From the NCBI GenBank assembly GCA_003640385.1, contig RCAB01000081.1, forward strand, positions 1 to 64,000: 64,000 nt of DNA. Reading direction: 5' to 3'. The translations under genes and the position numbers were made by a program. The DNA is from Setaria digitata (Eukaryota; Nematoda; Chromadorea; Rhabditida; Setariidae). The notes beneath the pieces are model-generated. The model searched no databases. It had not been told where the DNA came from and worked only from the letters and a program-made list of their open reading frames with translations. Positions 29,878 to 44,841 of the stretch are shown in pieces (the first letter of the stretch is position 1; every line of letters begins with the position of its first letter).

Positions 29878-31802
29878 ATTACGGCCGGGAAATCTGAAAA
29901 AAATAAGTAAGAAAAAGGCAAACTGATAACAAAATTTTGGCATCAATCAATTTTTTGTTTGTCGTAGAGCGCAAAAAAAAAGGAAAATAACAACAGAATG
30001 TCACCTAATGTTTCCGTGAATTACAGACTGATAATTTGTTTCACATTTTCAGGCTACAGAAGAGATGAACTTGTAACAACCCTGTTAAGTATTGGTCACT
30101 TCAACAAAATTTATCAACAAAATTTTGAGAAAAATAAACCAAACCAAAAGTCAAATTACAAAGTGGTGGGAAAATTGAATTATTTCAATTTTACTTTGAA
30201 CAAAAACAAAATTAAGAGATGAAAAAAAACTTACCATTTCAACTATCCGCAGCTCAAACAAAATTGGAAGCTCTTAACAATAATAACTTATCTATTACTG
30301 TGTCATCCAAGTTTAGGTTTGAGTTTTCTATAAAACGCTGAAATATGCACTAACTTGATGGTAAGGAGGTTTAAAGATAAGCCGAAATAATGTGATGGGT
30401 TGCATACGCAATAAGCATTAGTCTTATCAGTTATTTAAACATTAAAAATGGCGCACCAAACCATTTACTAACTGATTACGAACTAGAATAAGTTCTCCAC
30501 TTCGAACGGCACTGACACTTAAATTACACGTGATGTGATACACACTGAGTAATTCAGTAATAACCGAAGTGCTATGTCATAAAAGTTCTAGCCGAGAAAG
30601 ATCTCTAAAGCACAACAAGTTAATCGTGTCGGGCTTCATTATCATGCACTGGTCATTTAATCAATTCGAGCTCTAATTTTGGAGGAAATTAGGGTTGATA
30701 GTTTTATAAGTGAGGAATTTTTTGCAGCAATCAGAAAGACAGACTATGGAAAGAAGTACTACCTTCGTTTGATTGTCACATTCGAGACAGCAACCCACCG
30801 AGAATGAAAATAGCGCGATATTGTTGAGAGTTTAAGCGAGTGTTCTGATTGGAGAATCAGTATGGGACAGGTAGCAAGAAGCAAGTTTGGAAGTTGTTCT
30901 TCGAAGTTGGGACAGAGAAGGTTAGATTTCAAATAAGGACAAGGCGACTGAAGGAGAACGGCAGTCGGTAAGGTAAACAAGTATTATGAACGCTTTCAAA
31001 GTTGTCGATGAGTAGAGAGAGGATTTGCCCTCAATTAAAATGAAATGCAACGAATGCAGTAGTGAGGCCTGAAACTAAAAGGAGGTAGATCGCGAAAGTT
31101 CACTTTTAGGAAAGAAAATTCATTTCATTTCAAGAAAGCTAATCAGTTTCATAAAGAAAAATGCTTGGCTTGAATTGTGCAAGGCCACTTTTAAATAATT
31201 CTTCAAAGGAACAATTAAATACTCCTAATTTATTTAAACAATTTACAACTGTGCAAAAAGTGCAACTAATAAGCATTCCTTAATTAGTTCACTTCATATG
31301 ACGTCTCATCGATAACTTAATACAATTTGTAATGAGGTATAATTAAATTTTTTTTTTGCTTTTTGCATAATTAAATTTATTTTCAAATTATTAGAAAGAA
31401 TTCAATTAATTTTGCTTTAAAAAAAAAATATTTCGAAGCCTTCTCAAATCGACATGTCTGGTTCTGTCATAAAAATTCTAAATGGTGCAGTACAACATCT
31501 TTACTCTCCAACAGTTTTACATAATTTTCAGGTAAATTGGTGACACCAAAAGTTGACTTTTTTCCTTTTCTTTTGTATTGCTCCAAAATAATATTTTATA
31601 AAAGCAAGCGAATGAATGGATGGATGGATGGACAACTTTAAATTTCTCAATAGCTCCATTAATCCAAGATTTTTATAAAGCAAGCTTTGTCGCTAACACT
31701 TCTTCTCCCCTAATTTTTTTCTGTGAATGATAAACAACTAATTCATAATTATTGCTGGTTAGTTGGCTCTTTATAACTGTAATGCTCATGTTAATGTTTG
31801 TC

Positions 31803-31803
<1 letters not shown>

Positions 31804-31853
<50 letters not shown>
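31804..31853. repeat. TTA trinucleotide microsatellite
   Basis: About 16 uninterrupted ATT/TTA units. Confidence 0.95.
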
Positions 31854-31854
<1 letters not shown>

Positions 31855-34800
31855 TACCATGCAATAAATTATGATTAATAGTGTTAGTGATAATAATAAG
31901 AAGGATAACAATCTCAATATTATTTATTTGGTCGGGAGTCTGGTCATTTCCACAGGTTGTTTTGCTTTATCCTGGATTAACAATCTGTTTTAAGTCATTT
32001 GCAGAGCGGTTTGTTCATCTTTGTGATATTTATTCATTCCATTTCTTTCCTGCCCTAAGATAATTTAACATTTCAATCAGCTGCTCATATCATTCAGTTG
32101 CATAAAGTATTAATCAAATCGAAATAATTATGCGTTGTGAAACAGAATCAGTTTTGAAGAACATATTTAAATTGAAATTACTGCCGAGTTGTAAATTGGG
32201 CAGTCAGCAGTCAGTCAGTTTTCAGCAACTTTTTGTGCGACGTCAAATACTTCTATAGAAGTGGTATTAATCTGAATCTAAATGATATTCTGAATGATTG
32301 CCGTTGCATTAATTTCCTCTAGAACTATCAGTTTGCGGCACTTTTAACGCACGAAGTATCGTCAATCATCATTGACTTGACCATTTTTAGAAGCATCCAT
32401 GAATATTCGTTGTATTCCCATATTGAAGAATAAATGATCATAAGAAGCTTATCAGTAATAAGTGATGCTACTTCTTTCTTTTTTGCTTCTAATTATTTTT
32501 TCATACGTCTCATATCTTTCGAATAATATTTCTTCGCTATCCTTCAAAAATTTTTTCGACTTATTAAAATTAATGCTTCCAATCTGCGATAGAAGCGCAA
32601 AGTTTTTAGACGCTAGAAGAAATAATGGAAAATTTGGCATTGCATCAATATTTTTGCTTTCTTTTAATCCTAAAAAATGTTTAATAGCTAACAGTTTTGA
32701 TTTTTCTTCTCTTCTTTAGGGAATTAGAAGCACTTCTGAATGATTAGTTTAGAAGTTCAAACTGCCAAAACTTCAGCAAAACAAACAAAGGACGCTAGAA
32801 ATAGCATGGCGGCAACAATTTCGAATTATCACAACTTTTTTCTAGTTACTGATATTTTCAGGATTTTACAAGTGACAATTCAGGGAATGAATAAATCTTT
32901 TTCTTTACTTTCTCTTTTTGTTTCCGCATTAAATCATATGACATATAAATTGATTTAACCCGCGAGTTGCAATAACTTAATTTGCAAAATGTAAAATTTA
33001 CAATATTCAATGACAAAATTAGCCCCTCTGTAAAATAGTTTAATCTAACTGCTTGCATCTATTTTAATAGGTCAAAGATTCTGAATGAGGAGTGCTACTA
33101 AAAGCTTATCCAAAAGGTAAATTGTACTGTAAAAGCATCATTGAGCAATCTTTTCACACTTCAGTTTATTATGTCGTAAAGTATGCTCGTATTTTGTTTG
33201 TCTCTTTTTTAGTTTTAATAATAAGTTTTTTGAAATGGAAAAATTCATCGCTTTGAAATATTATAATTTAAAAGAAAAACACAAGACTGCAATTAACTAG
33301 CAGTGATAACATACCAAGGTGAATATCAAAAAAACAACTGAAGTCAATTTTTTTTCTTCAAATTTTTAGCGAAAAAAAATCCCTTGTACGAAGTGATTTA
33401 CTTGTTTTTGTGGAATTTTCTAAAAGAAGTAATCAATTTTCAGAAATTATTTAACTATTAACTGAAATTGTTAAAATTAATTTCATCATAATTAATTTTT
33501 CATCCTTGTGATTTCATATTGTTGTCACTTCGTAGTTACTTTTATTCACTTTCTTTTTATTTTACTTTTCCATTCCGCTAATTTTATTATTATTTTGCTT
33601 TTATTGCGTTTGTCCATTACTTTGTTGGGCTCATCAATTGATGTCTGAATCTTGTCACATTACTCATAAACATTTGCTGATTTGCTTGAATAAATAGTCT
33701 TAGCTTTGCCTAAAAATGTGAAATTCTCATGCATAAATTGCATGATCTCATAAATATTCCAAATTGAAATTACTAGTATGAAATGACTACCTTGGCATAA
33801 AATTAAATTATTAACATTATAAGTGAACATTTCCCAGCAATTCAAAAATATATGCGAAATTTCACAGCTATACTATTCTGTTCAAATGAATGATTTTTTT
33901 CTTAAAACCACTTAAAATCATACTTGAAATCATTTTATTTAGACCAGGACTTCTAGAAATTTCATAAGTTGCTATTTTTCTCATTCAGGCTTCGACTGTA
34001 TTTTAATTTATCTAATTATTTGAATTTGCTTAAATCAGCAAATGCCTATAGTTTATTTTATTTTTCAATTTAACACTTTATCATTTTTTTCTGATTATTT
34101 AAAGATCAATCATAACATTTAATTGCTATAAAAAATTTTAAAAGATATTTGTTCACTTTCACTTCTTTCACTTTGTTTACAATATTTTTTTAAAGCATTC
34201 TTAGAGCAAATAAAAATGGTATGAGAATCGTTCTAGTTTACTTCTGTTTTCAAGCAAATATTGGTGGTGAATGTGTCAGCAGATTTTAAACTAATCAACA
34301 GTTTAAATTGATCAAATGCTTTATTTAGAACTAGATCTATTCATTCCTACTACTAATTCATTTCTCTTGGATGAGTATCTTCAAAGGGATTTGTTAATGT
34401 TTACATGATATTAAATTGTTACTACTATCTCTGCTACTGGCTAATAATCTGCTCATTAACTTTTTGACATTGCCAGAAACTGATTTTGATCAAAATTAGG
34501 CCTACAATGCATTTGTTTTTATTAACTGTTTCCATCTACTGATAATGATTGAACAACATCCTCTGCTCTTAGCCTTTCTACTTTTTCATTTGATTAAGCA
34601 CTTAATTAATTATAATCGACAGACATTGTTCATAACTACTAATGAGTGAATAAATTATCTATTTATTTTTTCAGTTTTCATATTCATGCATAATTTCGAA
34701 ATATTCAAAGTAACAAAGTTATTTTTCTAAATAATTTGCTGCTTTTTTCACTCGTGTATCATCATGAGCTAAAAAAATTTGTTATATGATTTTATTCAAA

Positions 34801-37096
34801 TTAAGATATTGCTTAATTGAAACAATCATTCATGATTACTATTAGGTCAATATTGGAATCCATTTCTTACTTTCATCTTTTAGTAAATTTTACTGAATTG
34901 ATTTGTTTCAAGTCATTTTAGCTTTTCAAATAGATTATTTGTTTTTTATTCCTCATTAACCAATAAACTGTTGAAATTTAAAAAAAAAAAATTCAACAGA
35001 AAAAATTGTCAGATATGTTGAATTCAGGAATGTGTTAAGAATAAAAATGTGTGTGATTTGAGAAGAAACTTTCAATTATAACTTAAAATTCAGGTGCCAG
35101 TCTGAAACTTGATTTCTGGATTGCTTAGTGTTGAATTCAATCTTTTCTTTTATTTGTTGATATTTGTGCATCTAACATTTCACTTTTATCTTTCAAATGC
35201 AGGACTTCTACTCCTCCAAGAAATAATATACATTCGTAAGTAGAACAATTTCGACGGTAAAACAATTGAAAGTTACCATTTGTTTGCTTTCTTGTAATAT
35301 ATTACTCTTTGCATTTCGCAAATGCAATCATTTTTTTAAAAAATTTAATTATTAATTGTTGATGTTTCCAATTAGTTTGCTGAAGCTTACTTTCACCAAA
35401 TATTATGTTTTCCAAAGACTAAAATTTTCATCATTACTAATTTTAACTTTCAAACGATTTCGATGCCAATATTTTTCCAGCTATTGCTTCTCGCACTGCT
35501 TATCATATCACTTAGAGAAATTGCTGCAGCACTACTGAATGAGTGAAACACTCGCTGAACATTTTAATCAAGATATGACATTTTTTCACTTCTTTTCCTC
35601 TTTCATTATTATTCTTAATATTTTTTCTATTCTTTTCTTCTTTTCTAAATTAAATATTATGGTTAGGGACGTAAGATGAAAGCTTTTGGTCAAATTCAAT
35701 AATAAAATCTGAGATGGCAATGTTTGAATGATTTATCGATGAATTATCAGTGTATGATGGATTATCACTAATATCTTTATATGTTTTTCGTCTTTACCCA
35801 TCATATCCTACTACACTTTATCATTATTTATTTTTATCGGAAATTAATTTTCAATTAACACTACAAACTATTTGCCATCACTTTTTTAATTACGTTCTGT
35901 TAATTGATTATTATTTACCAATATTAATCAATGTTAGTGCTTTCATCGTTATAACTGCAATCAGTTTGTCTATCACTGCCACTCCCACTTAAATTAATCG
36001 ACCGTTAATAAATTATTAATTGTTCTTTGTTTCTTATTTATTATTATTACTACCAATTATTAATTATTAGTTACTATTATTACTATCATTTTTACAGTGC
36101 TGATATCAACAGTAGTGATTAGAACATGGTATGTGCTCTAAAGGACAATATGAAAAAAAAAGTAGTCTCAATGATCAGTGTTTCAGTACTGTTGCTTAAG
36201 TATGTTATTAGCAAATGAAGTTTGATAAAACTGAAATTCTAGTTCATCTTAAATTTGACAAAGTATTAATTCTCGAGCAGATCTGGATCAGTCTTTGTGG
36301 AACAGGCAGCGAGTAAATCTGAGCGAAAAGAGTGGTTTTTATCCAAACCTTCACTCAATTTTGCAATTTTTTTCATCCTCGCACTAAAATTTTAATTAAT
36401 TTAGAGCAAAAGGCCCTCTTGTAGAAATTAATTATAATAACCATTAAATGAACGAATGGCTGTTTGTTGCTCCTTTCTCTCTTCTCACCTATTCGCTGCT
36501 TAGAATTTAAAATTATTCACCAAAAAAAAAAAGTATTATTGATTGAAAAACAAAGCTTGCTGTAAAGTCACGGCATCTGTATGTATATTTCACTTGAGAA
36601 TGCCTTTCATATTTTCAAACTTTTAGCCTTTTATAAAAAAATTACTTTAGTAACAGTTAACTTTCTAATTATTGCCTCATTCACATTGTATATATACAGC
36701 GGAAAGTATGAATACTAAAAATTATAAAAAAGCGAGGTTTGTTTTTTTTAATATTTTTTACGTAGGTTAATTTTGTTAGTACTAGTTAATTTTGTTGATA
36801 GCTATTTTCAAAAAAGTTTGCTAAGATTAAGCATTTAGCCGTAAAGTTTTATTCAATTTTAATGATAATCAAATGAATTTTATCACTTTTCTCTTCTTTG
36901 TTTTGTATTTTTTGAAAGTAGCTTATCAACAAAAATAAAATTAAAGTTTGTAGTGAATGATCTATTATTGATTATGGCGTGGTAAATTATTGATTGTTCT
37001 AATTAATAAGCAGTTTTTAACAGCTTTTAATATAACAAAAATTATTAGTTATAAGTTTAATTTTGATTGTAATTCAAATATATGGTGTTGATTAAT

Positions 37097-37447
37097 ATTC
37101 TTTGGTAAGACACTGTAACAAATCATTTTCTCAAGATCAATTTTAGGAAAAAACTTTTACTAACATTTAAATTGACAATTACGACGGGATTATTTGCTAT
37201 GTTATTCTGAAACATTGTAAGAAAAAAATTAAGATAGAATCTAGAAACAAATTATTTACAATTATTTCAGAGCTCCTATATACTTTTATTCATGGACTGT
37301 GTAATTCATCTATTCCAGGTAAAAGCAGCATACTTTTATTAGTAATTTGACTGCAAAGAAAGAATATTTAATTAAGCTATTTTTTGTTCAAATTATTTGA
37401 ATTCTTTTACACTGCAGGTAATTCTTTGGTAAGACACTGTAACAAAT
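37097..37447. repeat. Pair of 27-base direct repeats
   Basis: The same word, ATTCTTTGGTAAGACACTGT followed by AACAAAT, occurs at 37097-37123 and 37421-37447, 324 bases apart. The intervening DNA is not repeated. Confidence 0.9.
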
Positions 37448-37705
37448 TAGGAGCAAATATGTGCTAATTGGAATTATCTAAAATTTGCCAAACATTACTC
37501 ATTCGTAAATGGAAATTCATTCTTCGTCGTTTCATATTTACATATTATGCATTTCATTATTTTTTCTTTGTATTTTTTCATAGAAATATTTGTTGCGTCA
37601 TGTCGATTCAAGAATTGTGAAGTTGCGCAACGAATATTTTATTACTAAAAGTGCTTTTTCGAAAAACTTTTGTCATATTTTTATCAGAAAAATAGTAATT
37701 AAATT

Positions 37706-37743
37706 CAAATTGTATTATCAATAATAATTGATAATACAATTTG
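37706..37743. repeat. Perfect 16-bp inverted repeat with 6-base loop
   Basis: CAAATTGTATTATCAA at 37706-37721 is the exact reverse complement of 37728-37743. The loop is TAATAA. Confidence 0.9.
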
Positions 37744-38476
37744 CTTAAGGATACTTTTTCGGTGTTTTCTATGTTTTAACATATGTTTGCAAAATATACC
37801 TGATTCTTTTTCAGGTTAGAAGAACATCGTAGCTCTACGAATTTTTGGGGCGTAAAGTTTGCAAACGAGTTAGCGAATTACTTTAAACTTAAAAATTAAC
37901 GGAGAAGGATTTGAAAAATATCCACACAGAATCATCAGTTGTCAAATGTATCTTTCAAATTTTTAAAATGTTTTTTTATAAGTTCTTTACCTCTAAAAAA
38001 AAAAGTTTTGAAACAATTCTTTCATCATTGTATGACTTGATTTCATAATTAATGAAAAAATTTGATTACTAAAGCGAGTACAATTAAAAGTTCATTTCAT
38101 ATTATTAAAATATTTTTCAATTTCTGTACTGCATATTTGCTAATTTTCTCACTAATTTTTCTTTTTAGAAATTAAAAAATTGCCATTTCATTGAAATGAT
38201 GAGATTTTTGTCAAATTTGGGACAACAAACTTACGGAACGCTAGGAAATATCACCTAATTTGCATATGAGTGAATCAGTTTATTTTATTTTTCCTTTGTC
38301 GCTATAAATTACTACCACATCAATTTACAAATTTTGATTTTGTATGCAAAAAAAAAAAAGAATTTGTTTCGACAAATTCGCAAGATATATTTCATTTTTT
38401 TTTCTTTTTTTGTTTTAGCAAATTACGACACGATACAAATTTCAACTTAAAATTGAAGTTTTTCAAAAAAATAGGG

Positions 38477-39739
38477 ATGGAACAGATGGAGAATAGTAAT
38501 TCAAAGATAACTGAAAACAATGATGGAAGTTATACGACTGGTTGGTATAGTACTCGCCGGCAGTACCGATCGGTAGCATTTGGTACTTGGAAAGTTGGTG
38601 ATGCCCGAGATCGGTCTATCAGACATTGTGGAGCATCTGAAAGTGAGAGAGAGCTACATCAGTTAGTTTAATTTAGTTTTTAATTAAAATTCTTTTTATG
38701 CTTTATTGAGTTGTTGTTTTTGTTTTTTTGCTACTCACTAGGTTTGGAATTGATAATTAAATATTTAAAATACCGATTAAAGCTTGTTGTAATCAGTTGC
38801 TTTGCAAAGAATGCTATTGAACAACTCGACTGTTCAATATTTTCAGCTAATCTTATTAAATCATTAATTTGATTCTAACATATCGATATAATTACTATAA
38901 ATAGAAACAATTGTTGTCTCAGCAAACCCAGTTTTTTTTTTCTTCCATAATTTCTTCAAATCAGGTTTTTTTTCTCGGATGGAATTGAATTATATTTGGT
39001 TCATAATTATTTGGTTCATGAATTTGTCACTTTTTGTCAATTACTACTATAAATTTAATGATGTGCCCAACCGATCGATAAAGAAATGATAAAATCTTTC
39101 TTTTTTAAATTTTCTTTATTTTAAATTTTAGTGATTTATTTATTTTATTGATTTATGATTTATGATTTATTGATTTATTGATTTTTTAGTGATAATTTAC
39201 TAAAAAACTTATGAATATTTATTTCTAAAAACGAAGAATATTGAACTCTGACACTCATTCTTTGCCTCATGAAGCAAAGAATTGTGGGAATGAATCCGTC
39301 ATACTAAAATTTCATTAAAAAATTAATTTAAAAAAAAAAATACGAAATCAATGATTATGACGACTACCATGGTAAATTAATTGCTAAGTAAAGTCCAAAA
39401 TAATAAACTATGATGAATTTTCATAAAAAATCCTTCAAAGATGAAAAATAAAGATATGATTGTGTTAGAAAACTGCCTTTTTCTCCTTTTATTTCTTCGT
39501 AGTAGCTAGAATTAATCTTCTGAATAATTAGCTTTTTCTAAGTAACCGGAATTAGTCACTTGAATTTCTACAAGTTTACTTCGTTATAGTCATACCAGCA
39601 CACAATTTTCATCATTCAAAATCCAAATTATAGCAATTAGGAAACTTGAAAATGTCGTCAATAATTTATGAAAATTGATATAAATCTTGAAAAAAGAGCC
39701 AGACTTTAATATATTCGACATAATAAGCGGTTATTATTC

Positions 39740-39783
<44 letters not shown>

Positions 39784-41872
39784 TATTATTAATTATTAAT
39801 GTGAATAATGCAACGCAAATACAGATGAAATTAATATGCCATTAAGTGCCTTTTGTAGAAAGTCATTCTCTGAAATTTGTTTAAGCTATTTTCCTTTTGT
39901 TGTCTAAAATTTAAATAATTTCACTGCAATTTAATTTAATCAGTTTTTCTGACTATTACTGTTTGAATTCAAAAGAAATTTTGCTAGAATTTAATAAAGT
40001 GATTTTATGTTTGCTGTACTTCTTGCTTTATTACTATCATTTCTAAAATTTTTGCGATTTTATTAAAATTTGATTTAATAGTCATCCTTTGTTCGCTCTT
40101 TTTAGCCATGCCAATTGTTAAAGTTTAAATGTTTATTTTATTCCATTTTGTAGCTTAATAATGCGCCAGGCTTGTTACGAGATTAATTATACATTCGTGC
40201 AATTAAGACATTAATGTTAATTTTTCCTAATTACATAAAAAATTTCTTCATGCTGTACAGCCTGGAACTGTATTCGTAAACGTGTCTAGAATTCTATAGA
40301 GAACAATTTTGCTGCTGTCACATTTAAATTTCGATGACATAGAATAGCAACCATCAATAAAGGAAACATATAATTGAAATCATTAATTAACTTATTCAAC
40401 GGATTTGGCCCATCATCATGATGATTTATTATACAAATTTTATAAAACCGAAGAAATGTAGGAAGAATCGTTGAGGTAAGGTGGTTTGTGCGAAAATATA
40501 TTCGTTGTTGTAAAGTGTGAAGAAATTTTAAATTTATATTCTATCCGTATTTATATCGTTTGCTTGGCTTAAATTACATCTTAACTTTAGTTCTCCTATG
40601 ATTTCTTTCTCCTTTATCATTTTATCAATTTTTGTCAATCCTGACAAATTTTCATCTTTTTTCCAAATATCAGCGTTTATTCAAAAAAAAAAAAATAAGT
40701 TTCGTTTTGTCTTCTATTTAATTTCATAATATTTTTTTAAAATTTTTGTTCGAACGTTTTTTAAAATTATGGCAATAATGGTGGTTAAAAAGAAGGAAAT
40801 ATAACGAGTTTCAATTTCTAGATCAAAAAACTATCAGCTTTGGAAAATGTATAACTTGAATTATCAACATTTACCTTATAACTGAATCAAAAAGTTTTGA
40901 CTTAAAAAGTGGTAAGATGAGATTTAAATTAAATGTTGAAATAAGTTTTAGGAGCAAATAATAGATAGTAAAAGAAGCAAATATCAGTATCCATGGTGCT
41001 TTATTAATTTCAAAATTTCCTACTTATGAACCAAAGAATTAGACGTAAGAACCTATTTCAGTTCACTTATTGCCTTTATGGCTTAAAGTACACAAATTTA
41101 TTCTTATCCTTTTGTCGAAATTTAAAAATTTTTTAAAATTTCTCCCAATTCATGTCTTAAACCATGTATTTCGATGTCGCAAACAGTCTTATCTCAGTTC
41201 TATCAATAAATCAAAAACGAAGATTGTAAAATTCAGTTTAGTTTTACTCACTGCAAATTTCATTAATAGCAATTTTACAAAAATTTTAGTAATCGAGGAA
41301 AAAACTGTCAAGTGTTATAGGATGGATATGGGATGTAATCGTCCATTGTTTGTATCCTTTTAATACCAGTTAAAAAAGAAGAGAAAAATATAGGATCAAC
41401 TTTTTTGTAATAGTTAAAATTTTTTCCTTTTAATTATATGCAATACCCATTATTTGATGCATTAAAATTCAATTCACTGGTCGCCATTTCATTTCATTCT
41501 TCCTATTCATAATGTTTATTGGTTTTTATTCATCAAATAAAATTTTCAAAAATTTAAATAAATTCTAATTGTTAAAATGAAAGAAATTAACGGAAAGTTT
41601 GGTGTGATAATTATAACATTGTCGGCCTTTTATTCTATTTTTCAAAAGATCATATCATATCAGCTGGCAAATTTCATTTATATGTTAAAATTTTAATTAC
41701 CGGATTATCGATATGATAATCTATATTGTTTTTATCAGCGAAAAGATGGATTAACTGATAAAAGAAAAGTGTAAAATGATGGGATTATAGAAAGAGTATA
41801 AGAGAAGTAAAACGAAAGGAGGAAGAAAAATTTGCGATAATTGTCAATCTTTTCTAATTTTCAGTTTTTTTT

Positions 41873-41905
<33 letters not shown>

Positions 41906-44807
41906 ATGCTGTTCATATCAAAATGTTTGTCCTAACAGTAAGGATGGCGATCAGACATAAAAAAACATAATTATACGTAAGTGCGAATGTCTGTCTGTCT
42001 TCCTAGAAGATTTAATTAAATTAAAATTAAAACCTTTGTAAGTTCATAAATTTTCTTGCTAAAAAAAAAAAGTATCCAAATTCATATTAATGGAATGAAA
42101 CCAACTTTTACTAGTGCGGGTGATGAATATTCATTTCAGGATTGAAAGTTGCCAGTAATTTAATTTTACAACTAGACACAGAAAAAGAATGAAGGCCTTT
42201 TCTTTTTCATCTCATAATACAGCCTTAATGTTTTTTCATCATATTAGATGAATTATATTGCCCTTATTTTTCTTGTTCTTTTCTTTTTTTCCCTTTCAAA
42301 ATGTTAGTTATTAATTAAAATGGTGAAGATGAAAGGAATTATTACAAATCAAAAATAATTTGCTTCTTTTACTTGTTTTTCATTCTTATTTCTTGCCATT
42401 TTTTTGCTATTTAAATTATTTAACTCTTTTACTTTTTATATCATTCTCTGACTTCAATTTTTATCAAAATGAATCAAACAAAATCCATTTTTTTTTTAGC
42501 AAAATACGGAATTGTTTTAACTTTAGCAAATTCGATGTTATTTTCTACTTTCGCTGAATGGGAAAATTTAAAACTTTAAAATTTTAGTCTTTATGTTTTT
42601 AAGGCTCCATTTAGAGCTATTATTATTGCAAAATGTTTTTTGAATGAACTGTCCGAACAGATTAATTCGGTGACTGGTACTGCATGATGTTTGAATGTTA
42701 TAAGCTTCATTCGGGAACTTCCATAGATCTATGATTATCTCCAGGATTTTTACTTAGCTGGAAATTGAAAGGACTGAATTATTTCAATAAGACAGGATTA
42801 ATTTTGCATCTAAATAGTTGTCTGTACTTAAAATCCATTAAGGATTAGTAGCGTATAGAGTTAGTTGCATAAATTTCAGATTTCGGTTAAAATTTCAAGT
42901 ACGCTTTCAGTTTGAATAATTTTTTTTTAAATACTTTATCACAATTTGAATGTGTTAAAACTTGATTTTCAGCTGCTTTTACACTGCAATAGTGTCTCAA
43001 TGATATTTTTCATTAATTCTGATGAAACTACTAGGCGACTGATTGCCATCATTTTCAACAAACTTAAATTTATTTTTGAATTTCAAATCCATTGTACATT
43101 GTACATTTGTTGCACATTGTAATTATAATTGAAATTTTTTTCGTTTTTTTTTCATTTTTTTTTCATAAATTCTTAGCTTTCAAACAAATTTATTAAAATT
43201 TATAAATTTATGTAGAGAAGTTTATAAAAGTCTTATTGAATCAATTCTTAAAAAAATTTTTAAATTTAAAAAGGAAAAAAGAAAGGAAGAAATGATAAAC
43301 AACAACTGTTTTTGTCTTTTGACAAATATTCCGATATTGACATATTTATTCATTGCAACAAAAATTTTTTAAACTGTTATTGGTGGAAATTAAAAAACAT
43401 TTGATATTTTATATAATTATCATAGCAACATGTGATGGCATGAATAGAAAGAGTATTCATTTTATTTCTCTGCAAATTGTTCAACAAATTAATGATGCAA
43501 ATGAATTTCTACTCAGAGCAATGCAGCATTTGTGAGGTGTCGCGAGGAAATGAACCAAGAAGTTTTTTCCATTTTTGAATTAAACATCTGCAGTTAATTG
43601 CCGTTCAAACATTGTTGTCATTTTTTTCAAACGTCATTTATGCGTGGTATAAAAAATTATCGAAAAGTTGGTCTGTTGCTATTTAAGTGCTATTAAGGTA
43701 GACAGCTTAATTGGCTGTTATTCACCGATTAATTTCTGTTTTTTTTTGGACTCCACATTTCTAATTTTTATTTTTTGCTTTCGTAATTCTAATCTGCAGT
43801 CATAGTTTTATATTATTCTCAAATCATTGTGTAAAATAAATTTTTCGTAAAATTTCACATTCTTCATGGATATACAAATCTTACGAATGCAGCATTTAAT
43901 CGAGTATTTTCCTCTTCCTTTTCTTTTTCGAAATTTTAAATTCATTATTCTATCTGCAAAATACTTTTTATCCACGACCAGGTATATTATGACCCTGAAC
44001 ACGTCCTCGAAACGCCACATATGACATTTTTTAATATTGATTGAGTTAAATTTAAAATACTTCAGTGAAGCGTTTAAATTGATTGGCACATATGGAAAAC
44101 AAACATTCATCAATTTAGATTTCATTTGTGTCTTCATAATTTCATTTTCAATTTTACTGGCGACAGTTGCCTGGAAATGAATGATTTGAATAATCTCAAT
44201 ACCCAATATATTTACTATTTTTGATTTTTTCCTTTTTTTCCTAACTTATTCGTTTTTTTTTTTTGTCTTTTAGCATTTGCATCACATTTGTTGAGGAATC
44301 ATTCGAATGTTTTTTTTTCTTTTTTAATGATATTATTAATATCACTTGCCGACTAATTTTTGATATTATATTCGGAAATATTTCAGTTCCTGTCGATTTA
44401 TTTGTACAGCAAATATGCTGCTAAAGCATAATTTTTTGAAGCTTTACAATTAATTTTTTGAAATGTTGAAATTCATGTCCATATAATATTTTATTTCATT
44501 CACGTCTCTGTATCTTTACAATTTATAGTATACTTAATGCATAGCTGCTTTTCCTTTTCCAGTATTCTTTCATCCTGTTCTATCCAATTGCCGTCACTTT
44601 TTTTTTTTATTTTTGTGAAACATATGAAAGTGAAATGATGATAATGATAATTTTTAATCGATAATATTTAGCATTTATACAAAAAATATGCTGCAAATTA
44701 CTGAAAATGTGAAGGAGTAAAAAAGAAAATATTGCAAATCTACAAATATTAAAATATATATATATATTTTAATATTTGAATATTATTTTAATATTTTTTT
44801 TAATATA

Positions 44808-44841
<34 letters not shown>

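Larger units (their letters stand above)
29878..38476. other. Long AT-rich region without recognised genes
   Basis: 8.6 kb of AT-rich DNA lies upstream of the Ser-rich protein gene. It includes a GC-richer patch at about 30700-31080, the TTA microsatellite at 31804-31853, a 27-base direct repeat (37097 and 37421) and a hairpin at 37706-37743. Short open frames (30980-30759, 31881-32063, 32462-32719, 35356-35538, 35750-35992) have no domain or splice support. Confidence 0.5.
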
